A stretch of DNA of 9,544 bases from Methanobacteriota archaeon. GTDB taxonomy: Archaea > Halobacteriota > Methanosarcinia > Methanosarcinales > Methanoperedenaceae. The DNA lies in assembly GCA_018899795.1 (NCBI GenBank), contig JAHIHJ010000395.1, positions 1 to 9,544 on the forward strand. The letters are read 5' to 3'. Shown piece by piece: positions 1 to 4,833 of this stretch. The position numbers and the translations under genes are program-made. Below the pieces are notes generated by a model. That model made no database searches, was not told the origin of the DNA, and saw only the letters and a program-made list of their open reading frames with translations. How positions within the stretch are numbered: position 1 is the first letter of the stretch; each line of letters begins with the position of its first letter.

Positions 1-915
1 AAGAGCATCTGAATCCTCAGGCTTTGCTATCACCTGAATGATGCTGCCGCTTCGCCCTTTTTTCATGGTGGCAGGTATAATGGATACGTCCCTTGCACCT
101 TTTGCAAGAAGCTCATCTATCAGGTTCCCCAGCACCTGACCTGTTACATCGTCAACATTCGTCTCAAGCATCTCTATGCTGTCTGAGATAAGGGCTTCAT
201 CAATTTCCCCTTCGATCACCCGCAGGACATTGGGAACAGCGCTGTCCATGCTTCCTGCCCCGTAGCCTATCCTTTTTGATGTCATACAGGGACATGCGCC
301 CTTCTCCTTCACGAAATGAGCAAGCAGAGCCGCGCCGGTGGGTGTGAGCAATTCACCTTCAACTGGACCAGGCTTCCAGGGCAAAGAATATTCCTTTAAG
401 ATCTCAAGCGCAGCAGGCGCAGGCACAGGGAATTTTCCGTGCGAGAACTCGATGAATCCCTCACCCACAGATATGGGGGTGCAGTAAATCCTGTGATCCT
501 TAAGACCGAGGTCATGAAATGCAGCGCACGCTCCCACGATATCAGCGATCGCATCCTCCTGCCCGAGTTCATGGAAATGGAGTTTTTCGATCGGTACGCC
601 ATGCACTTTTGACTCCGCTTTGCCAAGGATGTTAAAGACCGAGACCGCATCCGAGATGACCTCATCTGGAAGCGAGAGGGAACCGATACGCCCGATGATC
701 TCAGAAAGTTTCAGGCTCCCGTCTTTTTTCGTGGAAACATTGACCGCGGTTGCAGCGATACCTTTTTTGTTTGTTCTGGTAACTTTGACCTCAACATCTG
801 CGGCAATTTCCATAGCATCCTTAACCTTATCTGCATCTGCCCCCAGGTCGATAAGACATGCTGTGGTCATATCGCCTGAAGCACCGGAAAAAGGATCAAA
901 AAGTATCGCTTTCAT
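1..915 (-). CDS. larC: LarC-family nickel-pincer cofactor nickel-insertion protein (3' end cut by window edge)
   Basis: An open frame runs from ATG at 915-913 to the left edge without a stop, giving 305 residues. The family is usually about 390-400 residues, so roughly the last quarter lies outside. Family signatures seen: DPFSGASGDM at residues 7-16, HFHELGQEDAIADIVG at 113-128, TPTGAALL at 191-198, SKRIGYGAGSMD at 213-224, ETNVDDVTGQ at 251-260 and MKKGRSG at 284-290. In bacteria LarC is the CTP-dependent enzyme that inserts nickel into the pyridinium dithiocarboxylate precursor of the lactate racemase cofactor. In archaea the client enzyme is often unknown. No larA, larB or larE is visible here. 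The gene is divergent from the SAM synthetase gene. No Shine-Dalgarno precedes the ATG, and a TATA box about 26 bp upstream fits a nearly leaderless mRNA. Family assignment is confident; exact chemistry in this organism is inferred. Confidence 0.93.
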   Translation of the reverse strand, partial: MKAILFDPFSGASGDMTTACLIDLGADADKVKDAMEIAADVEVKVTRTNKKGIAATAVNVSTKKDGSLKLSEIIGRIGSLSLPDEVISDAVSVFNILGKAESKVHGVPIEKLHFHELGQEDAIADIVGACAAFHDLGLKDHRIYCTPISVGEGFIEFSHGKFPVPAPAALEILKEYSLPWKPGPVEGELLTPTGAALLAHFVKEKGACPCMTSKRIGYGAGSMDSAVPNVLRVIEGEIDEALISDSIEMLETNVDDVTGQVLGNLIDELLAKGARDVSIIPATMKKGRSGSIIQVIAKPEDSDAL

Positions 916-939
916 CAGTATTCTTATGCAGTATTCAGA

Positions 940-947
940 TTTATAAA
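940..947 (-). promoter_or_regulatory. TATA box of the larC gene
   Basis: TTTATAAA lies on the minus strand centred about 29 bp before the larC ATG. Archaeal TATA boxes sit about 25 bp before the transcription start, so initiation would fall within a few bases of the start codon. This matches the absence of a ribosome binding site. The motif is self-complementary, so direction is inferred from the adjacent gene. Confidence 0.55.
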
Positions 948-1006
948 CACTTTCTTGATATGTAGAAGAAATAACCTTTTATACCTCAGATGCCCAAACC
1001 GAAAGA

Positions 1007-1015
1007 TTTTAAATA
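1007..1015 (+). promoter_or_regulatory. TATA box of the SAM synthetase gene
   Basis: TTTTAAATA is preceded by a purine-rich BRE-like GAAAGA. Initiation is expected near 1037, leaving a leader of about 18 nt that contains the GAGGT ribosome binding site. A second TATA-like CCTTTTATACC at 975-985 could be an alternative upstream promoter on the same strand. Confidence 0.55.
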
Positions 1016-1043
1016 CCTTATATCATCAATGGATGAAAACATC

Positions 1044-1048
1044 GAGGT
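1044..1048 (+). promoter_or_regulatory. Shine-Dalgarno site of the SAM synthetase gene
   Basis: GAGGT lies 6 nt before the ATG at 1055. It fixes this start rather than a downstream methionine, and shows that this gene has a real leader, unlike larC next to it. Confidence 0.75.
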
Positions 1049-1054
1049 AATTAA

Positions 1055-2251
1055 ATGGCACGAAACATACGTGTTGAGAAAATCACGCAGACTCCTATCG
1101 AAAAACAGGAGATAGAGATCGTTGAACGAAAAGGGGTCGGACACCCGGACAGTATGGCTGACGGCTTTGCAGAAGCAGTAAGCCGGGGGCTTTGCAACGA
1201 ATATATCAAAAAATTCGGAACTGTGCTCCATCACAATACCGACCAGGTCGAGGTCGTAGCAGGGCGCTCGCATCCTGAATACGGCGGTGGGGAATTGATC
1301 TCACCTATTTATGTGCTTCTTGTGGGAAGGGCCACGAAAGAATTCCAGGATAAAAAGATCCCTACTGATACTGTGGCGGTAAGATCTGCAAAACAGTACC
1401 TGAAGACCACACTTCCTGATATCGACCCAGAGCACGATGTCATCATCGACTGCAAACTCGGGGTCGGGTCGACGGATCTCCAGAGCGTTTTCAAGCGGGG
1501 AAAAGCCCCGATGTCTAACGATACTTCATTCGGGGTTGGACATGCTCCCCTCTCCCAGGTCGAGCAGATAGTATACAATACCGAGCGCCAGATGGTACTG
1601 AATTTCAAGAAGGACATTCCGGCCATTGGCACTGATATCAAGGTCATGGGCATGAGGAAGAATGAGAAAATAACACTTACTGTCGCCTGTGCCATGATAG
1701 GGAAGCATGTTAATGACCAGAACCATTACTTCTCAATAAAAGACGAACTCAAAGGAAAAATACTCGACCTTTCCGGCAAATATACAGATCGCGAAGTAGA
1801 GGTCTTTGTGAATACTGGGGACGATGAAGAAACTGGCTCAGTTTACCTCACAGTCACCGGGACTTCTGCAGAAATGGGCGACGACGGCTCGGTAGGTCGC
1901 GGTAACAGGTGCAACGGTCTTATTACCCCGAACAGACCCATGAGCATGGAAGCCACAAGCGGAAAGAACCCAATAAACCACGTTGGCAAGCTGTACAACC
2001 TTCTCTCCAACCAGATAGCCAACGACATTGCCAAGAACGTTTCAGGGATCGAGGACGTTTATATCCGTATCCTTTCCCAGATCGGACAGCCAATAGATCA
2101 TCCGCTGATCGCAAGCGCGCAGGTTATACCCCAGGACGGCGCGAATATGAATACCATAAAATCAGAGTCTGAAGCCATCATAGACAAATGGCTCGCAGAT
2201 ATCACAAAGATCACAGAGATGATCACAAGGGGAGAACTGGCTACTTTCTGA
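1055..2251 (+). CDS. mat: Archaeal-type S-adenosylmethionine synthetase (methionine adenosyltransferase)
   Basis: This 398-residue protein has the normal length of the archaeal AdoMet synthetase family, which is highly diverged from the bacterial and eukaryotic MetK family. It joins methionine and ATP to make S-adenosylmethionine, releasing phosphate and diphosphate, in the cytoplasm. Motifs seen: [10 protein letters not shown] at residues 24-33 near the N-terminus, [11 protein letters not shown] at 155-165, the glycine-rich [11 protein letters not shown] at 275-285, and [15 protein letters not shown] at 298-312. A TATA box, GAGGT ribosome binding site and downstream T8 run indicate a complete single-gene unit. 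S-adenosylmethionine is used by methyltransferases and by radical SAM enzymes such as the one at 7890-8888. No anomalies seen. Confidence 0.97.
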   Translation: MARNIRVEKITQTPIEKQEIEIVERKGVGHPDSMADGFAEAVSRGLCNEYIKKFGTVLHHNTDQVEVVAGRSHPEYGGGELISPIYVLLVGRATKEFQDKKIPTDTVAVRSAKQYLKTTLPDIDPEHDVIIDCKLGVGSTDLQSVFKRGKAPMSNDTSFGVGHAPLSQVEQIVYNTERQMVLNFKKDIPAIGTDIKVMGMRKNEKITLTVACAMIGKHVNDQNHYFSIKDELKGKILDLSGKYTDREVEVFVNTGDDEETGSVYLTVTGTSAEMGDDGSVGRGNRCNGLITPNRPMSMEATSGKNPINHVGKLYNLLSNQIANDIAKNVSGIEDVYIRILSQIGQPIDHPLIASAQVIPQDGANMNTIKSESEAIIDKWLADITKITEMITRGELATF

Positions 2252-2261
2252 TCCACCTCCC

Positions 2262-2269
2262 TTTTTTTT
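2262..2269 (+). terminator. Oligo-T terminator after the SAM synthetase gene
   Basis: A run of eight T follows a short pyrimidine tract 11 nt after the stop codon. Archaeal RNA polymerase commonly terminates on such T tracts without a hairpin, and none is needed here. Confidence 0.6.
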
Positions 2270-2334
2270 GATGAATAAAGACGAATAGCAAAGCTATTAT
2301 GAGTTTACGTCATAGTTAAACCGAGGCATTTTTT

Positions 2335-2493
2335 ATGAACGAAGCAGACATTATTCTTGAAGTGGACGGGAAAAACATCCCGATGAACGATTTTGTGAGA
2401 AAGATTCTTACAGGCATGATAACAGGCTCGGTCGGGGCGCTTCATGGCTTTGATGAGGACTGGAAGACATTAAATATCACTATTAAAAGATGA
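2335..2493 (+). CDS. Small conserved hypothetical protein, 52 residues
   Basis: The frame runs from ATG 2335 to TGA 2491-2493. A GAGG at 2323-2326 lies 8 nt before the ATG and acts as a plausible ribosome binding site. The N-terminus MNEADIILEVDGKNIPMN and the following FVRKIL resemble, from memory, a set of short archaeal proteins with a VDGK-I-P-x-N-xFV pattern and unknown function. The sequence is soluble and mixed alpha/beta in character: an acidic strand-like start, a helix-like centre rich in Gly, and a strand-like end LNITIKR. There is no cysteine, signal peptide or membrane segment. It is the only credible frame between the SAM synthetase terminator and the MC1 terminator. No clear TATA box was found, only a weak CTATTATGA near 2293-2301. 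Function is unknown. Confidence 0.72.
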   Translation: MNEADIILEVDGKNIPMNDFVRKILTGMITGSVGALHGFDEDWKTLNITIKR

Positions 2494-2558
2494 TACATAT
2501 GTCTCAGGACTGCTCAGATACTTGAGCTCACATAATAAAAGTATAGCGGAAAATTCGC

Positions 2559-2596
2559 ATGGGTGTATAATTGGACATGAAAGACCTGACACCCAT
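2559..2596. repeat. 8-bp inverted repeat in the 2494-2620 intergenic region
   Basis: ATGGGTGT at 2559-2566 and ACACCCAT at 2589-2596 are exact inverted copies with a 22-nt spacer. The repeat lies between the 3' ends of the convergent 52-residue gene and MC1. It could help terminate either transcript or be chance. No coding frame of useful length was found here. Confidence 0.3.
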
Positions 2597-2603
2597 TACG
2601 ATT

Positions 2604-2611
2604 AAAAAAAA
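2604..2611 (-). terminator. Oligo-T terminator of the MC1 gene
   Basis: Read on the minus strand, a CCC followed by eight T lies 10-17 nt after the MC1 stop codon. This is a typical archaeal T-tract terminator. Confidence 0.6.
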
Positions 2612-2620
2612 GGGAAAGAG

Positions 2621-2911
2621 TTAAAGCTTATCCAGCTTCTCGATCCCGACTTTCTTTACGAATGGCTTGTTGATCTTATCCGGCATCCATTCAGGTTTGT
2701 TCTTAGGAGCGGCGATTATTTGTTTCCAGCCTTTGAATATGTGGATTTTCTTTGTTCCGCGCTCTCTGAGCCTGAGCTCTACCGGCGCGCTCTTTGTTCC
2801 CCCTATCCTGTTCGCTGCCTTAAGTGCAGCCTGTCGCGGCTGGCGACCTGTAAATACGCCTTCCTCTTTTCCATTCTTTTTCCGTAATATAAAATTCTTT
2901 ATTTCAGTCAT
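2621..2911 (-). CDS. mc1: MC1-family archaeal chromosomal protein (DNA-bending nucleoid protein)
   Basis: With ATG at 2911-2909 this is 96 residues, the size of Methanosarcina MC1 (about 93). The protein matches recalled MC1 nearly throughout: GVFTGRQPRQAALKAANR at residues 18-35, LRLRERGTKK at 46-55, GWKQII at 61-66, APKNKPEWMP at 68-77, and KPFVKK at 82-87. MC1 is a monomeric basic protein that binds and sharply bends DNA. Conserved Arg and Trp (here Trp75) contribute to the DNA-contacting face. The frame continues upstream to a possible ATG at 2989, but the strong Shine-Dalgarno at 2921-2929 and the TATA box at 2971-2978 lie inside that extension, so the short start is correct. A 19-bp palindrome lies just upstream of the promoter. 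Convergent with the 52-residue gene. Confidence 0.95.
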   Translation of the reverse strand: MTEIKNFILRKKNGKEEGVFTGRQPRQAALKAANRIGGTKSAPVELRLRERGTKKIHIFKGWKQIIAAPKNKPEWMPDKINKPFVKKVGIEKLDKL

Positions 2912-2920
2912 TTGTTTTAG

Positions 2921-2929
2921 ATCCTCCTC
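2921..2929 (-). promoter_or_regulatory. Strong Shine-Dalgarno site of MC1 that decides the start
   Basis: GAGGAGGAT on the minus strand lies 9 nt before the ATG at 2911. It is the strongest ribosome binding site in the window, as expected for an abundant nucleoid protein, and excludes the start at 2989. Confidence 0.8.
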
Positions 2930-2970
2930 GCACCCTTTAGATGCTATGCATCTACTTACATCGTTTCTGT

Positions 2971-2978
2971 TTATATAA
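2971..2978 (-). promoter_or_regulatory. TATA box of the MC1 gene
   Basis: TTATATAA within AGTTATATAAACAG on the minus strand, preceded by an A-rich BRE-like AAATAAG. Initiation is expected near 2948, giving a leader of about 37 nt that contains the Shine-Dalgarno site. Confidence 0.65.
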
Positions 2979-2990
2979 CTTATTTGCATG

Positions 2991-3009
2991 AATAAACATG
3001 ATGTTTATT
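2991..3009. promoter_or_regulatory. 19-bp palindrome upstream of the MC1 promoter (candidate operator or terminator)
   Basis: AATAAACATGATGTTTATT is a perfect inverted repeat: 9-bp arms around a single central G. It ends 12 bp upstream of the MC1 TATA box and overlaps the rhodanese stop codon at 3005-3007. Compact symmetry suggests a site for a dimeric helix-turn-helix regulator. As RNA it could instead form a 7-bp stem with a 5-nt loop at the rhodanese 3' end, although no T tract follows. Confidence 0.45.
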
Positions 3010-3409
3010 TTACTACTTCATATCCTGCGTTCTTCCACTCAGTTATTCCGCCCTTCATGTTGTATATCTGAGTGAACTCGTTCTTTACCAGGATCTCGCT
3101 TGCTGTAACGCTGCGGCGACCCGACCTGCAATATACCAGTATTTTCTTATCCCGCGGAAGTTCTTTGAACCTGATGTCAAGTTCCTCTACCGGGATCAAG
3201 GTCGAACCCATGATATGATCTTCATCATATTCTTCCTGCGTACGCACATCCAGGATGAAAACCTCGCCGCGGTCTATCATTTCTTTACCCTGCTGGACAC
3301 TTACGTCAACGTAACTCGCTTTCTCGGTCGGCGGTGTGCCGCTTATGCATCCCGATACCATTGCAACTAATATTATGTATGCCAGAATGGCTGAATATAT
3401 CTTTTTCAT
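3005..3409 (-). CDS. Rhodanese-domain lipoprotein
   Basis: This 134-residue protein has one rhodanese domain and an export signal. Residues 1-20 form a signal peptide (basic MKK, hydrophobic core) ending in a lipobox-like MVSGC, so Cys21 is probably lipidated and the domain is held on the outer face of the membrane. The rhodanese fold covers about residues 32-134: FILDVRTQEEYDEDHI at 51-66, the active loop CRSGRRS at 94-100 with catalytic Cys94, and the closing MKGGITEWKNAGY at 118-130. Rhodaneses carry sulfur as a cysteine persulfide; the substrate here is unknown. The ATG lies only 13 nt after the tRNA-Trp 3' end, with a weak AGGT 5 nt before it and no room for an independent promoter outside the tRNA. 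Co-transcription with the tRNA is therefore likely. Confidence 0.9.
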   Translation of the reverse strand: MKKIYSAILAYIILVAMVSGCISGTPPTEKASYVDVSVQQGKEMIDRGEVFILDVRTQEEYDEDHIMGSTLIPVEELDIRFKELPRDKKILVYCRSGRRSVTASEILVKNEFTQIYNMKGGITEWKNAGYEVVK

Positions 3410-3422
3410 CTTATACCTGTAA

Positions 3423-3635
3423 TGGGGCTGGTGAGATTTGAACTCACGATCGACGGGTCTCTCCGAAAACGCCAGGTTTTAGGCGCAAGTTCGAGCACAT
3501 GTTCAGTGCTCCAACGGTTCCTCACTGCTTACCGCGTCCGGTTCGCTCGGTTGACCCGTTGCTCATCATAACACACCGGATATACTCCGGTTTTCCGCTG
3601 GAGCCCGTCGCCATGCCGGACTAGGCCACAGCCCC
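3423..3635 (-). tRNA. tRNA-Trp (anticodon CCA) with a 139-nt intron
   Basis: Exons are 3598-3635 and 3423-3458. The acceptor GGGGCTG (3635-3629) pairs with CAGCCCC (3430-3424), and the discriminator base is A (3423). The D arm has a GCC/GGC stem and a loop with GG. The anticodon stem ACGGG pairs with CCCGT, and the loop CT-CCA-G/A puts the anticodon CCA at 3601-3599. The T stem GTGAG/CTCAC encloses TTCAAAT. Joining the exons gives a normal 74-nt tRNA with no encoded CCA end. The intron lies at the canonical 37/38 position. CTCC in exon 1 pairs with GGAG at the intron end, flanked by AGC and AGA bulges, which is the bulge-helix-bulge recognised by the splicing endonuclease. An AT-rich TTTAATAA-like box at about 3663-3670 is a possible promoter. 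Confidence 0.95.
3459..3597 (-). ncRNA. tRNA-Trp intron carrying a box C/D 2'-O-methylation guide RNA
   Basis: Read on the minus strand the intron contains box C ATGATGA (3569-3563), box D' CCGA (3550-3547), box C' GTGAGGA (3525-3519) and box D CTGA (3506-3503). C-to-D' and C'-to-D spacers are both exactly 12 nt. The D guide pairs with exon 1 across the 5' splice site (nine contiguous pairs including one G-U), and its fifth base from box D faces C34. The D' guide pairs with the 3' splice site and exon 2 (seven pairs), and its fifth base faces residue 39. This is the arrangement known from Haloferax tRNA-Trp, whose intron guides methylation at 34 and 39. A GUGU/ACAU stem can close the C/D core, and CCGGA/TCCGG (3590-3576) forms a separate hairpin. 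Confidence 0.88.
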
Positions 3636-3877
3636 TTATGACCCGCTATACTCGATTCGATGGTTATTAAAGCTATCTAATGTATACCTTATGGATTGAT
3701 AGCATTGATCCCGTTGATCGTGTTGGCGTTGCTCGCATCCGTGCCCGCGCCTGTGTTCATGAAAAACCACATGCTTCTATTCCTTCAGTCCTGGTATCCA
3801 GCTGTGAAAATACCATTATTTGAATCAAAGGAAAGCATGGAAGTCTAAAGAACCTTCAGGACATTTCACTGGAACAT

Positions 3878-3980
3878 GAGCCTCATTTCAATTTCAAGAG
3901 GCTCCCTCATGCCACTGCTGAACCCGTGGGTTCCGGGCTCTATCCTGTAGAACATTTTCGGTTCTTTGCTCTCTTTTTTT
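3878..3980 (+). ncRNA. Possible small structured RNA ending in T7 (tentative)
   Basis: Three inverted repeats in a row (3878-3904, 3920-3933, 3949-3965) followed by TTTTTTT at 3974-3980 on the plus strand look like a structured transcript with a terminator. No family was recognised: it lacks SRP RNA and RNase P RNA core signatures. No strong TATA box was found upstream on this strand, so this remains a structural suspicion. Confidence 0.2.
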
Positions 3981-4051
3981 AAGACTTTTTCTCGGTTTCA
4001 TTTATCAGTGAAAATATTATACTTTCCTAACCGATAAAGATTTCTAAAAAG

Positions 4052-4068
4052 AAAAAAAACAGAAAAAA
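4052..4068 (-). terminator. Double oligo-T terminator of the Yip1-family gene
   Basis: On the minus strand the stop codon at 4090 is followed within about 40 nt by T6 (4068-4063) and T8 (4059-4052), a typical archaeal T-tract termination zone. A small ACTAC/GTAGT inverted repeat lies at 4075-4085. Confidence 0.55.
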
Positions 4069-4089
4069 CCGCCCACTACAGTAGTCAGG

Positions 4090-4683
4090 TCAAACCGAAA
4101 TTCCTTCCATTACCATCGGGACGATTATCGTAACTGCGACTACCAGAAGCGCTATTGCCAGTATTATGAGCAGTATGATCGGTATCATCACAGACGCGAT
4201 CGCTTTCCCTGCTGGGAGGTCCTGATATTGGTGGAGCCCGACTACGTCGAGAGCGCCTACCCATATCCATCCGAATATACCCAGCATTGGTATCCAGCCC
4301 ATAATTATTAGCGGTGTGGAACTGTACATTGCAACTTTTATAGTCCTTGAGATCTCCCATCTCCCGCCCAGGATATATGCCATAGCATGAAGGAGCGCAC
4401 CCCATATGAAAACGCATATCAGCATCAGGATAAAAGACATAAAAAAGTCCGAGAACAATTCTGAAAAACCGCGGGATGGTAGCGAAAGCATCGGCAGATT
4501 TTGGTTCACCATAGAACTTACGGTCGAATAAATGATGAACGTCATTATTGCAGAAAGCAGGGAAAAAACCGCTGCTATGAATAGATAATACTTTAATGCC
4601 TCTTCCAGAGGCTCTTCTTTTGAGTTTTCGAACTCTTTGACCGGGTCAGCTAAAAACCCTTTCGCTTTTTTAAGTAGATCCAT
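4090..4683 (-). CDS. Yip1-family polytopic membrane protein
   Basis: This 197-residue protein starts with a short soluble segment (MDLLKKAKGFLADPVKEFEN) typical of prokaryotic Yip1 proteins. Hydrophobic segments follow at about residues 32-54, 78-105, 116-132, 133-150 and 161-190, for about five membrane helices. The central block GRWEISRTIKVAMYSSTPLI (107-126), followed by GWIPMLG and a conserved-looking helix before GLHQYQDLPAGKA, matches the Yip1 domain layout. Prokaryotic Yip1 proteins have no settled biochemical function; eukaryotic relatives act in membrane trafficking. It is divergent from valS with separate promoter elements, so no functional link is implied. No strong Shine-Dalgarno: only GGT near the start, inside a small hairpin that includes the first two bases of the ATG. 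Confidence 0.85.
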   Translation of the reverse strand: MDLLKKAKGFLADPVKEFENSKEEPLEEALKYYLFIAAVFSLLSAIMTFIIYSTVSSMVNQNLPMLSLPSRGFSELFSDFFMSFILMLICVFIWGALLHAMAYILGGRWEISRTIKVAMYSSTPLIIMGWIPMLGIFGWIWVGALDVVGLHQYQDLPAGKAIASVMIPIILLIILAIALLVVAVTIIVPMVMEGISV

Positions 4684-4701
4684 TCAGTACCACTGCTGAA
4701 T
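4682..4701 (-). promoter_or_regulatory. Small hairpin over the start of the Yip1-family gene
   Basis: ATTCAG and CTGAAT form 6-bp arms around an 8-nt loop in the mRNA leader. The second arm includes the first two bases of the start codon. It could reduce initiation, but a 6-bp AT-rich stem is weak. Confidence 0.3.
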
Positions 4702-4714
4702 AAAGATGAGTATG

Positions 4715-4725
4715 ATTATATATAT
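4715..4725 (-). promoter_or_regulatory. TATA box of the Yip1-family gene
   Basis: On the minus strand AAAATATATATAATC contains a long TATA element centred near 4720. Initiation would fall near 4694, leaving a leader of about 10 nt before the ATG at 4683. Confidence 0.55.
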
Positions 4726-4800
4726 TTTTGCATGACTCTTTCTGAATTGAATACAGGTTAAAAACGAACTCTTTGATTAATACCTTAAAAACCGATAATT

Positions 4801-4810
4801 CTATTAATAA
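4801..4810 (+). promoter_or_regulatory. Probable TATA box of valS
   Basis: CTATTAATAA is centred about 28 bp before the valS ATG at 4834, and no Shine-Dalgarno precedes that ATG. Together they suggest a leaderless valS mRNA. An alternative TATA-like CTTAAAAACC at 4784-4793 would give a short leader. Confidence 0.45.
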
Positions 4811-4833
4811 TGTAAGTTATCAGAAACAGAACT

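Larger units (their letters stand above)
3636..4089. other. 454-bp intergenic region without a convincing gene
   Basis: No frame has both a plausible start and useful length. The part next to the tRNA holds its promoter. At 3878-3904 GAGCCTC and GAGGCTC form a 7-bp inverted repeat. At 3920-3933 GAACCC-GT-GGGTTC is a near-perfect palindrome. At 3949-3965 AGAAC and GTTCT flank a short loop, followed by T7 at 3974-3980. On the minus strand one frame gives protein-like strings broken by several stops, ending in MNTGAGTDASNANTINGINA just before TAA near 3690. On the plus strand a stretch of about 50 codons is open but has no ATG. The region may hold a plus-strand small RNA or a decayed gene; neither is shown. 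Confidence 0.5.

Noticed and set aside
620..946. 108-residue plus-strand frame over larC
   Set aside because: It is antisense to LarC, whose frame carries strong family motifs; the plus frame has none and has a low-complexity Ser/Ala/Thr composition typical of shadow frames.
2578..2625. 15-codon frame beginning MKDLTPITIKKK
   Set aside because: Too short, without a ribosome binding site, and it overlaps the MC1 terminator and stop region on the opposite strand.
3423..3635. tRNA-Trp as an integration site for a mobile element
   Set aside because: No integrase gene and no duplicated tRNA 3' end were seen; the sequence next to the tRNA 3' end is an ordinary rhodanese gene.
3830..3982. About 50 open codons on the plus strand ending at a TAA in the T tract
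   Set aside because: There is no ATG, GTG or TTG near its beginning and an open run of this length is not rare by chance; kept only as part of the intergenic description.
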